The notes: a model not told the origin generated them from the letters alone. A DNA stretch of 64,000 nt from CAG-791 sp963596015 (GCA_963596015.1 CAVBJS010000001.1:62001-126000); one strand, 5' to 3'. Shown: positions 48,969 to 58,439, numbered from the stretch's first letter. Numbers and translations are program-made.

Positions 48969-50048
48969 TTATTCTTCCTCGTTCATCTTCGCCAGCTTTG
49001 CCGCCTGATCCGCAGCGATGCAGGCATCGATGATCTCGTCGATATCGCCGTTCATGATCTTATCCAGCTTATAAAGGGTAAGACCGATGCGGTGATCCGT
49101 CACACGGCCCTGAGGGAAATTATAGGTGCGGATCTTCTCCGAGCGGTCGCCGGTACCGATCTGGCTGCGGCGCATATCTGCCTCCGCATCATGGCGCTTC
49201 TGCATTTCCATATCATAGAGCTTGGAACGAAGCAGCGCCCACGCCTTGGCTTTGTTCTGCAGCTGGGATTTCTCTGTCTGGCTGTAGATGACGATACCGG
49301 TAGGATAATGGGTCAGACGCACCGCAGAGTCGGTGGTATTGACACACTGTCCGCCGTTACCGGAAGCACGCATGACATCCACACGTACATCCTTTTCCGG
49401 GATATCTATTTCCACCGTATCATCCGCCTCCGGCATCACGGCTACGGTGATGGTAGAGGTATGGATCCGTCCGCCGGACTCTGTCTCAGGCACACGCTGT
49501 ACCCGGTGTACACCACTTTCGTACTTAAGTCTGGAATAAGCACCGTTACCGGAGATCATAAAGGTCACATACTTCATGCCGCCGATACCGATCTCCTCAA
49601 AGTCCATGGTCTCTACCTTCCAACGGCGGTTTTCTGCATAATGTACATACATACGGTAGATCTCAGCGGCAAAAAGTGCTGCCTCATCACCGCCGGCGCC
49701 GGCACGGATCTCCACGATGACATTTTTCTCATCGTTAGGATCCTTAGGAAGCAGCAGGATCTTCATCTCTTCTTCCAGTTCTTCTGTCCTTGCCTTGGAG
49801 TCATTTAATTCCTCCTTGAGCATCTCCCGCATTTCCGGATCGTTTTCACCCTCCAGCATGGACAATGAATCCTCGATCGCCTGCTTTTTCTCCTTATATT
49901 CTGTATACGCCTCTACGATAGGGGTAATATCGCTCTGTTCCTTCATAAGCTTGCGGAACCGGTCCTGATTGGCTGTGACATCCGGGCTGGAAAGCTCTCT
50001 GGAAATGTCCTCATAGCGCATCAGAAGATCATCTAATTTATCAAACAT
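48969..50048 (-). CDS. prfA: Peptide chain release factor 1
   Basis: A 359-residue RF1 that ends translation at UAG and UAA. The GGQ motif is in ASGNGGQCVNTTDSAVR (about 228-244); the residue after GGQ is Cys where many RF1 have His. The codon-recognition domain and the N-terminal coiled coil are complete. Start ATG 50048 with GGAGG 6 nt upstream. Its methyltransferase gene prmC lies upstream. Confidence 0.96.
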   Translation of the reverse strand: MFDKLDDLLMRYEDISRELSSPDVTANQDRFRKLMKEQSDITPIVEAYTEYKEKKQAIEDSLSMLEGENDPEMREMLKEELNDSKARTEELEEEMKILLLPKDPNDEKNVIVEIRAGAGGDEAALFAAEIYRMYVHYAENRRWKVETMDFEEIGIGGMKYVTFMISGNGAYSRLKYESGVHRVQRVPETESGGRIHTSTITVAVMPEADDTVEIDIPEKDVRVDVMRASGNGGQCVNTTDSAVRLTHYPTGIVIYSQTEKSQLQNKAKAWALLRSKLYDMEMQKRHDAEADMRRSQIGTGDRSEKIRTYNFPQGRVTDHRIGLTLYKLDKIMNGDIDEIIDACIAADQAAKLAKMNEEE

Positions 50049-50163
50049 GGTACTCCTCCCTTCCATGTGCTGTATGCTTTTATAGCTATATCACTTTGCC
50101 GCCTTATAATGATATCACTAAGCAGCTGTAATTTTTAAAAATGCAAAAAGCGCAAATTTCAAC

Positions 50164-51039
50164 TTAAAATTTTGTATGCAGTCCCCGTTCTGCCCGAACT
50201 ACCCGATCATGGCCGCCGTAGTCCTTGATGACAGAGATCTCCAGCCACGCATTCTCCTTAAGCAGAGTCGACACCGTCTCTCCCTGGTCATGACCGATCT
50301 CCAGCAAAAGCTTGCCGCCGATCCGCAGCCATCCGGCCGCCTTCGCTGCCAGCTGCCGGTAAAAGATAAGACCGTCTGCACCACCGTCTAATGCTCCGTA
50401 GGGCTCGGCGCTTTTCACCTCCGGTGCCAATGTCTCTATCACATCTGTAGCGATGTAAGGGGGATTGGAGACGATCACATCGAATTTGATCTGCTCGGGA
50501 TCGTCATTAAGTGCCTCAAACATATCCCCCTGACGCCACAGGCATCGCTGCTGCAGATTCAATCGGTCAGCATTTTTCCGGGCGATCTCTAACGCATCTT
50601 CGGAAAGGTCTGTCCCCACGCCGGAGCAGTCCGGTGCATAGTGCAAGAGAGACAGAAGGATGCAACCGCTGCCGGTGCACAGATCCAGGATCTTCATGCC
50701 GCCGGAGAGGATCTTCATTCCCTCCTCCACCAGAGTCTCCGTATCCTGGTTGGGGATCAGAACCGCCGGTGTGACATAGAAGGAAAGACCCATAAATTCC
50801 TGTTCTTCCAATATATACGCCACCGGCTCACGCCAGCCCCTTCTCTCTATATAGGATGCATATTGCCGCCGTTCTTCTTCGCTTACCGGTCGCTCCGGGT
50901 GTGCCAGCAGGGTCTGGGTGTTTGTGCCGCAGCAGGCCTCTAAGAGAAACCTGGCATCTAAGTCCGCCTCTGTGATACCGGCCTTCTGCAATATTTCTCT
51001 TCCCTCTTCCCATAGCTTGCGATAGGTTTGTTCCTGCAT
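50164..51039 (-). CDS. prmC: Release factor glutamine methyltransferase PrmC
   Basis: A 291-residue SAM-dependent enzyme that methylates the Gln of the GGQ motif in release factors. The SAM site is ILDLCTGSGCILLSLL (about 117) and the catalytic motif is NPPY in VIVSNPPYIAT (about 190). N-terminal helical domain complete. Lies between DUF1385 and prfA, 52 nt after the former. Confidence 0.95.
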   Translation of the reverse strand: MQEQTYRKLWEEGREILQKAGITEADLDARFLLEACCGTNTQTLLAHPERPVSEEERRQYASYIERRGWREPVAYILEEQEFMGLSFYVTPAVLIPNQDTETLVEEGMKILSGGMKILDLCTGSGCILLSLLHYAPDCSGVGTDLSEDALEIARKNADRLNLQQRCLWRQGDMFEALNDDPEQIKFDVIVSNPPYIATDVIETLAPEVKSAEPYGALDGGADGLIFYRQLAAKAAGWLRIGGKLLLEIGHDQGETVSTLLKENAWLEISVIKDYGGHDRVVRAERGLHTKF

Positions 51040-51091
51040 AGGTATGCTGTCCTTTTCTCTTATTCGAAAACTACAGGTTACTGTTCAGCCG

Positions 51092-52060
51092 TTACTTTGC
51101 CGCATAACCGGCATCTTCTCCGAATTCTCTTTTCTGGTATTCTCTCCAGTCAAAGATTGCTTCCACGGAAGCGATGCCTACCTCCAGCATGTCCGCATCA
51201 GGCTCCTTGGTGGTAAGGCGCTGCAGCCACAGTCCCGGGGCAGAAATAATACGCACCAGTGCATTGTCATGACTGCCCGCCAGGCGGATCAGTTCGTAAG
51301 AGATGCCGGCGATCACCGGGATCAGGGCGATACGGATCACTATGCGCAGCAGCGGACTTTCCACGCGGATAAAGAAAAACAGGATCACGCTGACAAACAC
51401 CACAAACAGGATAAAGCTGCTGCCGCAGCGTTTGTGAAGTCTGGTGCTCTTAGCCGCATTTTCCACTGTCAGGGGTAGGCCGTTCTCAATGCAGTTGATG
51501 CACTTGTGCTCTGCGCCGTGATATTGATACAGCCGCTTAATATCCTTCATAGCCGTAATGGCCACAATATACCCGATAAAGATCAGGATACGCACGATAC
51601 CCTCGATCACTGCCATCAGGGAGGCGCTCCGCACATAACTGTTCAGAAATACAGACACATAGTAGGGCACCAGAATGAAAAGTCCGATAGCGAAAACAAA
51701 GGCAATGATGGTTGTTAGGATGGATATGAGCTTCTCTGCGTTACCCCCGGTGATCTTATCAAAGAACCGATCCAGCTTAGTGGGTTCTCCCTCCTCTTCC
51801 TCATAAAAGGAAGCGGAAAAGTTAAGCGCCCGCATGCCCAAGACCATAGAATCTATAAAAACAAAGATGCCTCTGGCAAGCGGGATCTTCCGAAGGATAC
51901 TATCCTCCATGACGCCGTGAAATTCATCGATCTCTACTTCGATCTCCTGATTGGGCTTGCGGACGGCCACTGCGTACATATTCTTGTTGCGCATCATGAC
52001 GCCCTCTAATACCGCCTGGCCTCCAATGCCGGAATAATGCTGCTTATGACTTTCTTTCAT
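51092..52060 (-). CDS. DUF1385 membrane protein
   Basis: A 322-residue membrane protein of the DUF1385 (YqhQ-like) family, function unknown. It starts MKESHKQHYSGIGGQAVLEGVMMRN, the family hallmark, and has about four to five membrane helices at 110-150, 160-185 and 215-280; YHGAEHKCINCIENGLPLT is also conserved. Start ATG 52060 with GGAG upstream; the RBS follows a long hairpin (52072-52125). The rpmE-DUF1385-prmC-prfA order is common in Clostridia. Confidence 0.9.
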   Translation of the reverse strand: MKESHKQHYSGIGGQAVLEGVMMRNKNMYAVAVRKPNQEIEVEIDEFHGVMEDSILRKIPLARGIFVFIDSMVLGMRALNFSASFYEEEEGEPTKLDRFFDKITGGNAEKLISILTTIIAFVFAIGLFILVPYYVSVFLNSYVRSASLMAVIEGIVRILIFIGYIVAITAMKDIKRLYQYHGAEHKCINCIENGLPLTVENAAKSTRLHKRCGSSFILFVVFVSVILFFFIRVESPLLRIVIRIALIPVIAGISYELIRLAGSHDNALVRIISAPGLWLQRLTTKEPDADMLEVGIASVEAIFDWREYQKREFGEDAGYAAK

Positions 52061-52071
52061 AAATTCTCCAT

Positions 52072-52125
52072 AATCGCAAAACAAGACTGAGGCAATATGC
52101 CCCAGCCTTGTCATAGGTTGCGATT
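52072..52125 (-). other. Long hairpin between rpmE and the DUF1385 gene
   Basis: AATCGCAA / TTGCGATT outer stem and inner ACAAG-CTG-GGC / GCC-CAG-CTTGT, 54 nt. It has no T-run and ends a few bases before the DUF1385 SD, so it could be a processing or stabilising structure. Confidence 0.7.
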
Positions 52126-52131
52126 TCCAAT

Positions 52132-52341
52132 CTAGTTGTTTGCGCCGACGCCGTACTTCTTGTTGAACTTCTCGATACGTCCTCTTGCGGCTGCAGCCTT
52201 CTGCTGGCCAGTATAGAATGAATGGCACTTGGAGCAGACTTCCACGTGAATCTCAGGCTTTGTGGAGCCGGTTACAAATGTGTTGCCGCAGTTGCAGGTC
52301 ACAGTTGCCTGATAATATGCAGGCTGAATTCCTTCTTTCAT
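52132..52341 (-). CDS. rpmE: 50S ribosomal protein L31
   Basis: A 69-residue L31 with the zinc-binding cysteines CNCGNTF and EVCSKCHSF (C+ form). Start MKEGIQPAYYQATVTC, SD GAGGTGAG. It has its own promoter (52409-52438) and a 60-nt leader with two small hairpins. Confidence 0.97.
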   Translation of the reverse strand: MKEGIQPAYYQATVTCNCGNTFVTGSTKPEIHVEVCSKCHSFYTGQQKAAAARGRIEKFNKKYGVGANN

Positions 52342-52402
52342 TGCTTCTCACCTCACTATCTATCATTCACATTTTGTAATGATTATTTCTGTTCAAAACA
52401 GC
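52342..52402 (-). promoter_or_regulatory. Two-hairpin 5' leader of rpmE, possible L31 autoregulatory leader
   Basis: Minus strand CTGTT-TTG-AACAG (52389-52401) and ATCATT / AATGAT (52362-52383) precede the SD. L31 leaders in Firmicutes have been described as ribosomal-protein leader RNAs; the match here is by position and shape only. Confidence 0.35.
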
Positions 52403-52408
52403 TTTGTC

Positions 52409-52438
52409 ATTATAACATGCGTTTGGTCAGATGTGCAA
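52409..52438 (-). promoter_or_regulatory. SigA-type promoter of rpmE
   Basis: Minus strand TTGCAC (52433-52438), 18-nt spacer, TATAAT (52409-52414). It begins 8 bp after the stop of the EF-G paralogue. Confidence 0.75.
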
Positions 52439-52445
52439 GTACTTT

Positions 52446-54539
52446 TTATTCAGCTGCATTTCCTTCTGCTACTTTTGCCGCTCTGGCCGCTACTTCCCTG
52501 CTCTGGATCTCTGCAGGCGTCTGCTCATATCTGGCAAATTCGTACCGGTATTCACCCCGTCCGCCGGTCATGGAACGAAGCACCGTGCAATAGTCAAAGA
52601 GTTCCATCATAGGCACATCAGCGTCGATGGTCTGCTTTCCGCCCGGCAGCGGATTCATGCCCAGCACTCTGCCTCTTCTCTTATTAAGGTCTCCCATCAC
52701 ATCGCCGGTATAGGTATCCGGCACTGTCACATGAAGACTTACGATAGGCTCTAAGAGCACCGGCCCCGCCTCCATAAAGCCTTTCTTAAATGCCTGTATT
52801 GCCGCTGTCTTAAAGGCCATTTCGGAAGAATCTACCGGATGATAGGAGCCGTCATAGAGTACAGCCTTTACCCCCACTACCGGATAAGCTGCCAGCGGGC
52901 CTCTCTGTACAGACTCCGCAATTCCCTTTTCTACTGCCGGGAAGTAATTCTTCGGCACAGAGCCGCCCACTACTTCCTGCTCAAACTCATAGGGCACATT
53001 CTGGTCGCCGGAAGGAGAGAATTTGATCTTTACATGACCATACTGTCCATGGCCGCCGGACTGTTTCTTGTACTTATATTCCACATCAGAGGTCTTACGG
53101 ATGGTCTCTCTGAAAGCTACCTTAGGCTTCTCTGTCTCGATCTCTACCTTATATTCATTCAGCAGCTTGCTCTTGATCACATCCAGCTGCAGATCACCCA
53201 TGCCATAGATCAGGGTCTGGTGGTTTTCTGCGTCATTTACAGCCTTAAAGGTAGGATCCTCTGCCATAAGCTTGGACATAGCCTGGGCGATCTTGTCAAT
53301 ATCGTCCTTTTTCTTCGGGCGATAACGCAGATAAGTATAGGGCGTGGAAATATCCATAGGCGCGTACTGTACCGGTGTAGTCTTAGAGGAAAGGGTATCG
53401 CCGGTCTTGGCATCCCCGAACTTCGCCAAAGCGCCCAGATCACCGGCATGCAGCTCCGGGATCTCTGTGGTCTTATTGCCCTGCATGATATAGAGCTTGC
53501 CGATCTTAGCCTCTTCGCTGCGTCTTGCATTGTAAACAAGATCATCGGTCTTGATGACACCGGAGCGCACCTTGATCAGAGAATACTTGCCGATAAAGGG
53601 ATCTACGATAGTCTTAAAGATATAGGCTGACTTAGGCTTACTGAAATCAAAATTCGCCTCAAAGATCTCATTGGTCTTTAAGTTAATGCCGTTCATCTTG
53701 CGGTTCTCGGGGCTGGGCATATACTTTACGATATCATCAAGAAGGGTATAAATGCCCTGGCAGAGAATACTGGATCCCATCTCCACCGGCACGATGGTGC
53801 CGTCGCATACATTGCCTCTGACAGATGCACGGATCTCAGCCTCGGAGAAGGTATCTCCGTTAAAATACCGCTCCATAAACTCTTCGCTGGTCTCTGCTAC
53901 CGCTTCCATCAGGGTATCCCTGTAAAGCTGCAGATTGGGTTTGCTGTATTCCGGAATCTCACACTCGTCAACTTCCTTGCCGTTCCATCTAAAACCTTTT
54001 TCCTGGATGACATTGACATAACCTACGAACTGCTCATTCTCACGGATGGGCAGATTAAAGGGTGCGATCTTCTTGCCGTAATCCGCGGACAGATTCTCGA
54101 TGACTTCACGATAGGATGCAGTGTCGATATCCATATCCGTTACAAAGAACATGCGGGGAATATTATATTTTTCACAAAGCTCCCATGCTTTCTGGGTGCC
54201 TACTTCCACGCCATTCTTACCGGAGATGACGATGATGGCGCCGTCCGCCACACTGATGGCCTCCTCCACTTCACCCACGAAATCAAAAAAACCGGGGGTA
54301 TCCAGAATATTGATCTTGCAGTCTTCCCACTCGATAGGAAGTAAAGAGGTGGTAATGGAAATCTGTCTCTTCTGCTCTTCCTTGGTAAAATCGCTTAACG
54401 TATTGCCATCTTCCACCTTACCCATGCGGGATGAAACACCGGCCAGATAAGCCATGGACTCTGCCAGGGTAGTCTTACCGCAGCCGCCGTGTCCCAGCAA
54501 TACCACATTTCTGATCTTCTCAGTTGTATAAACCTTCAT
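52446..54539 (-). CDS. EF-G-like translation factor GTPase (EF-G paralogue)
   Basis: A 697-residue protein with EF-G domain order (G, II, III, IV, V) but of the paralogous group with short G domain. P-loop is GHGGCGKTTLAESMA (about 16). The switch II motif is DTPGFFDF, where canonical EF-G has DTPGHVDF, so the catalytic His is Phe. The G4 motif is VTDMD instead of NKMD. Domain IV (YKKQSGGHGQYGHVKIKFSP) and V (MGDLNKRRGRVLGM) are intact. The start at 54539 is chosen from GGAGG 10 nt upstream. The main fusA would be elsewhere. Confidence 0.9.
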   Translation of the reverse strand: MKVYTTEKIRNVVLLGHGGCGKTTLAESMAYLAGVSSRMGKVEDGNTLSDFTKEEQKRQISITTSLLPIEWEDCKINILDTPGFFDFVGEVEEAISVADGAIIVISGKNGVEVGTQKAWELCEKYNIPRMFFVTDMDIDTASYREVIENLSADYGKKIAPFNLPIRENEQFVGYVNVIQEKGFRWNGKEVDECEIPEYSKPNLQLYRDTLMEAVAETSEEFMERYFNGDTFSEAEIRASVRGNVCDGTIVPVEMGSSILCQGIYTLLDDIVKYMPSPENRKMNGINLKTNEIFEANFDFSKPKSAYIFKTIVDPFIGKYSLIKVRSGVIKTDDLVYNARRSEEAKIGKLYIMQGNKTTEIPELHAGDLGALAKFGDAKTGDTLSSKTTPVQYAPMDISTPYTYLRYRPKKKDDIDKIAQAMSKLMAEDPTFKAVNDAENHQTLIYGMGDLQLDVIKSKLLNEYKVEIETEKPKVAFRETIRKTSDVEYKYKKQSGGHGQYGHVKIKFSPSGDQNVPYEFEQEVVGGSVPKNYFPAVEKGIAESVQRGPLAAYPVVGVKAVLYDGSYHPVDSSEMAFKTAAIQAFKKGFMEAGPVLLEPIVSLHVTVPDTYTGDVMGDLNKRRGRVLGMNPLPGGKQTIDADVPMMELFDYCTVLRSMTGGRGEYRYEFARYEQTPAEIQSREVAARAAKVAEGNAAE

Positions 54540-55002
54540 GTTGTCACGCCCTCCAGTCTTTTGTTCCTTTGCATATATCTGTCTGATTATCTGTCTGATA
54601 TTTTGCAAATTCATGGGTATATTTTACTAAATCATCCCGCAATATACAAGCAAAATCGTTCAAATTTACAAACTTTTCAAACAAATTCAGAATGAGCGTT
54701 GGAATTATTATACATCGAGACCGCAAGATTACATCTTCTTTTTGTTTATTCTATACTATTCTTTGACACACCTGCCACTTCTTAGTGTTATCTGCCAGAA
54801 AGGTGATCCTCAAAAAAACACAAAAAACCTGTGAAGTCCTTTATGTGTAAAGCTTCACAGGCTCTTTTCTTTAAATTAACATTGTTTTTATAATGACTTT
54901 TTATGACAATGTTCTTATAAATGAGATTAGAAAAAGGATCGCTGCTGTTCCGACACTGCGCAAGTAGCAGGGTGTATAAAAGACCATCTATGCTCCGTCG
55001 AA
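54540..55002. other. Intergenic region between EF-G paralogue and C39-like gene
   Basis: A 463-nt AT-rich gap without a supported gene. It holds the bidirectional terminator at 54820-54870 and, at about 54700 on the minus strand, a TATAAT without a good -35 that may serve the EF-G paralogue. Confidence 0.5.
54820..54870. terminator. Bidirectional terminator after the C39-like gene
   Basis: CCTGTGAAG (54828-54836) pairs with CTTCACAGG (54853-54861); A-run before and T-run after on both strands. It lies about 140 nt after the C39-like stop. Confidence 0.8.
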
Positions 55003-55767
55003 CTACGCAAAGAAGCAATACCCCAGGATCATCCGCCCCTTCCCAATCGACTCCGCCGCTGTAGCATAAACGGTTTCCGGTTTCGATCCGTCCTGGCGGT
55101 TCATGGCCATCCAGCCTTTACCTTCATTACAAAGCATATAAAAGTGCATACCCTTCCCCGGATGGCGCCTGTCATTCCAGATCGCCAGGATCGCTGCTAC
55201 TTTTATGTTTTCTGCTTTTATGTCTGTTTTTACGTCTTCTGCTTTTAGCTTTTCTGCTTTTATATCTGCTTTTACGTCTTCTGCTTTTATCTTTTCTTCT
55301 TTTATGTTTTCTTTTATCCCTTCCTCCTTTTCACTCCCCCGGCTTATCTCCTCTTTCCATCTATCCAACTGTGCCGGATCCCGGAAGCACCTCCAGCTTC
55401 CGCCTTTTTGTGAAGGCATCATTTTCTCCAGGATCGTTTTCAGACAGCAAGGATTGGTACCCATTTTGCCTCCCAGGGACAGGAGTCTGCTTTGCTCCAG
55501 TCTGTAGATCACCTCGCAAAAGTCCACCGGCCTGTTCAGAAAACGGAGAGCATTATAGATAGCCACCGCCGCGCAGCCTGCATAGGACGCTGAGACTTTG
55601 CCAAACTTAAAATCCGACACCGACTTTGCATATTGGGACAGGATATAGCCGCCGCCCAGCAATTCCTCTCTTTGGCGATTATGGGCATAGTGCTCCCGCG
55701 TCAGAGGGTCAGAGATCTTAAAGCCTGTTATTTTATAGAACAAACGAATCAGAAATTCACCGGTCAT
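55003..55767 (-). CDS. Unknown protein with papain/C39-like cysteine and histidine motifs
   Basis: A 254-residue protein, no signal peptide seen. SYAGCAAVAIYNALRFL (about 60-76) resembles the catalytic Cys helix of C39 or other papain-fold peptidases, and GMHFYMLCNEGKGWMAMNRQDG (about 210-231) looks like the His strand with a following Asn/Asp. Between them (about 145-195) is a charged, repetitive linker with 14-residue units KAEDVKxDIKAExx. An active peptidase is inference. No specific SD choice is needed; it is divergent from tyrA. Followed by a terminator. Confidence 0.65.
   Translation of the reverse strand: MTGEFLIRLFYKITGFKISDPLTREHYAHNRQREELLGGGYILSQYAKSVSDFKFGKVSASYAGCAAVAIYNALRFLNRPVDFCEVIYRLEQSRLLSLGGKMGTNPCCLKTILEKMMPSQKGGSWRCFRDPAQLDRWKEEISRGSEKEEGIKENIKEEKIKAEDVKADIKAEKLKAEDVKTDIKAENIKVAAILAIWNDRRHPGKGMHFYMLCNEGKGWMAMNRQDGSKPETVYATAAESIGKGRMILGYCFFA
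55211..55294 (-). repeat. 42-bp tandem repeat inside the C39-like gene
   Basis: Two units (55211-55252 and 55253-55294) coding 14-residue KAEDVK-type repeats; flanking DNA holds partial units. Period keeps the frame. Confidence 0.85.
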
Positions 55768-55911
55768 GATATCCCTCCATTCCCGTGATCAACAGCAACA
55801 ACAGCGGATGGTTCGAAACGATTCTCCCCTCCCTAAGGTTGTCAAATTTCCCCTTACGTCTTACAATTACATGCAGTGCGGACAGATAAACGACGCAGAA
55901 ACGAGGTTACA

Positions 55912-57003
55912 ATGCTATTTCATACTTTTGGCTTTATCGGTTTGGGGCTGATCGGCGGCTCCATTGCCAGAGCGATTCGCAACACCAATGCCGATGCAAA
56001 GATCATCGCCTATGATCCGGATCAGACTTCCCTTAAGGAAGCCTTGCACGACCATGTCCTGACCCAGGCGGCTGATGCTATAGATGAAACTTTTGCAGAC
56101 TGCGATGTCATCTTTCTGTGTGCCCCGGTGGCCCACAACGATGAGAACCTGCCTGCTGTCAAGAAGATCCTATCTCCGGAGGCGATCCTGACGGACATCG
56201 GCAGCGTCAAGACCGATATCCACAAGCATATCCGCGCCGCCGGACTGCAGGAATTTTTCATCGGCGGACACCCCATGGCCGGCAGCGAGCGTACGGGTTA
56301 TCGCAATTCCAGAGCCAAGCTTTTGGAAAATGCCTACTATATCCTGGCACCGGAACCGGAAGTTTCTCCCCAGAAGGCAGCTTCCTTTACAGCCTTCATC
56401 GCTTCTCTCGGCGCTATTCCCCTGATCCTGGACTGCCAGAAGCACGACTATGCCACCGCGGCAGTCAGCCATGTGCCCCATGTGGTCTCCGCTTCTTTGG
56501 TCAATCTTATCAAGGACAGTGACGATGCCCAGGGTATTATGAAAATGATCGCTGCCGGCGGTTTTAAGGATATCACCCGGATCTCCTCCTCCTCCGCCGT
56601 CATGTGGCAGCAGATCTGTCTGACCAACAAGGAGAACATTCTCTCTCTCCTGGACGATTATATCGAAAGTCTGCAAAAGATACGAAGCGCCATTGCCGAC
56701 GGCGACAGTGACCGGATCTATCAGTTCTTTGATAATGCCAGAATATACAGAGAGGGCTTTGCAGAAAACCGCAGCGGTGCCCTGCCCAGTGTCTTCGCCC
56801 TGTATGTGGATATTCCGGACCGTCCCGGCGTCATCGCCGAGATCGTCAATCTCCTGGCACAGGCCGAGATCAATATCAAGAATATCGGCATCCAGCATAA
56901 CCGGGAATACCAGGAGGGTGTACTGCGCATCGAATTGCACACCGAGGACGGCCTGTGCAGAGCCAGAGAATTGCTGTCGGAAAACGGCTATATGCTTCAC
57001 TGA
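55912..57003 (+). CDS. tyrA: Prephenate dehydrogenase with ACT domain
   Basis: A 363-residue TyrA that converts prephenate to 4-hydroxyphenylpyruvate with NAD. Rossmann motif FGFIGLGLIGGSIARAI at residues 6-22; catalytic region GGHPMAGSERTGYRNS (about 120) and HDYATAAVSHVPHVVSASL. An ACT domain at about 295-363 (LYVDIPDRPGVIAEIVNLLAQAEINIKNIGI) should give tyrosine feedback. Start ATG 55912 with GAGG 5 nt upstream. It is followed by aroA on the same strand, two aromatic pathway genes. Confidence 0.95.
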   Translation: MLFHTFGFIGLGLIGGSIARAIRNTNADAKIIAYDPDQTSLKEALHDHVLTQAADAIDETFADCDVIFLCAPVAHNDENLPAVKKILSPEAILTDIGSVKTDIHKHIRAAGLQEFFIGGHPMAGSERTGYRNSRAKLLENAYYILAPEPEVSPQKAASFTAFIASLGAIPLILDCQKHDYATAAVSHVPHVVSASLVNLIKDSDDAQGIMKMIAAGGFKDITRISSSSAVMWQQICLTNKENILSLLDDYIESLQKIRSAIADGDSDRIYQFFDNARIYREGFAENRSGALPSVFALYVDIPDRPGVIAEIVNLLAQAEINIKNIGIQHNREYQEGVLRIELHTEDGLCRARELLSENGYMLH

Positions 57004-57125
57004 GGCTTAGGGCCATTTCCACTGCGCCTGCCATACAGAAATACCGGTTCTGCAGCAGGCAATGTCTCTTTTCATTATACTACGTATATATCAGACATCA
57101 AAACTACCAAAGAAAGGCTATCACC

Positions 57126-58439
57126 ATGCTCACTTTGAACAAGACCTCCCGCCTCCGTGGTACCGTCACGGTGCCCGGCGATAAATCCATCTCCCACCGC
57201 GCTGTCATGTTTGGCTCCCTTGCCAAAGGAAATACGGAAGTCACCGGTTTCCTAAACGGTGCCGACTGTCTCTCCACCATCGACTGCTTTCGCCGTCTCG
57301 GCATCGAGATCGACTGCGATGCAACAACCGGTCATGTATTGGTTCACGGTAAAGGCATGCATGGTCTTGCTCCGGCAGACGGAGGGAAAGAGGCACAGCT
57401 CTATACCGGCAACAGTGGCACCACCACCCGCATTATCTCCGGTATTCTGGCACCCCAGCCTTTTACCACCATCCTTTCCGGCGATGATTCCATCAATCGG
57501 CGCCCCATGAAGCGGGTGATCACACCTCTGTCCCAAATGGGCGCTTCCATCTGCAGTATGCAGGGCAACGACTGCGCGCCCCTTCGCATCACCGGCAGTC
57601 CCCTGCACGGTATCCGCTACGGATCCCCTGTGGCCTCCGCCCAGGTAAAGTCCGCTATTCTCTGTGCCGGACTCTATGCAGAAGGCGAGACCATCGTGCA
57701 GGAGCCCACTCTTTCCCGGGATCATACAGAGCGCATGCTCTCTGCCTTTGGTGCAGATCTGAAAACCGATATTGAAAAAGAAACAGGCCGGGCCGGCATT
57801 ACCATTTCTCCCTGTCAGGAGCTCTATGCCCAGCAGATCCAGGTGCCGGGGGACATTTCCTCCGCCGCCTACTTTATCGCTGCCGGTCTTCTGGTGCCGG
57901 GCAGCGAGGTACTGATCCGCAATGTGGGCATCAATGAGACACGGGCCGGTATACTCCGGGTGGCTAAAGCCATGGGCGCCGACATCCAGTATACCAACCT
58001 GCGCGATGATGCAGAGCCTGTCGCTGACCTGGTCGTGAAAAGCAGCGCACTCCACGGCACCGTGATCGAGGGTGCCCTGATCCCCACTCTGATCGACGAG
58101 CTGCCCATCATCGCCATCATGGCCGCTGCCGCCGAAGGCACAACCATCGTGCGGGATGCTGCCGAGCTGAAGGTCAAGGAATGTAACCGCATCGACGCCG
58201 TCACGGAGAATCTCCGGGCCATGGGCGCAGACATCACCCCCACCGAGGACGGCTTTATCATCGAAGGGGGAAAACCTCTGCACGGCGCCGTCATAGAACC
58301 CCACCTGGACCACCGCATTGCCATGAGCTTCGCTGTGGCGGCCCTGATCGCAGACGGCGAGACAAAGATCAAAGACGAACAATGTGTCACCATCAGCTAT
58401 CCTGATTTTTATACAGATCTCGCCTCCTTGACGCGATAG
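57126..58439 (+). CDS. aroA: 3-phosphoshikimate 1-carboxyvinyltransferase (EPSP synthase)
   Basis: A 437-residue EPSP synthase. Motifs: VPGDKSISHRAVMFG (about 19), YTGNSGTTTRIISGILA (about 96), SAQVKSAILCAGLYA (about 170), and the C-terminal LDHRIAMSFAVAAL. The residues GNSGTT rather than GNAGTA follow the class II, glyphosate-tolerant pattern; this is inference from the loop only. Start ATG 57126 with AAAGG 8 nt upstream; the gap to tyrA is 122 nt. Confidence 0.95.
   Translation: MLTLNKTSRLRGTVTVPGDKSISHRAVMFGSLAKGNTEVTGFLNGADCLSTIDCFRRLGIEIDCDATTGHVLVHGKGMHGLAPADGGKEAQLYTGNSGTTTRIISGILAPQPFTTILSGDDSINRRPMKRVITPLSQMGASICSMQGNDCAPLRITGSPLHGIRYGSPVASAQVKSAILCAGLYAEGETIVQEPTLSRDHTERMLSAFGADLKTDIEKETGRAGITISPCQELYAQQIQVPGDISSAAYFIAAGLLVPGSEVLIRNVGINETRAGILRVAKAMGADIQYTNLRDDAEPVADLVVKSSALHGTVIEGALIPTLIDELPIIAIMAAAAEGTTIVRDAAELKVKECNRIDAVTENLRAMGADITPTEDGFIIEGGKPLHGAVIEPHLDHRIAMSFAVAALIADGETKIKDEQCVTISYPDFYTDLASLTR

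Noticed and set aside
57252..58382. 376-codon minus-strand open frame opposite aroA
   Set aside because: Shadow of aroA, which has complete EPSP synthase motifs and an RBS; the reverse product resembles nothing known.
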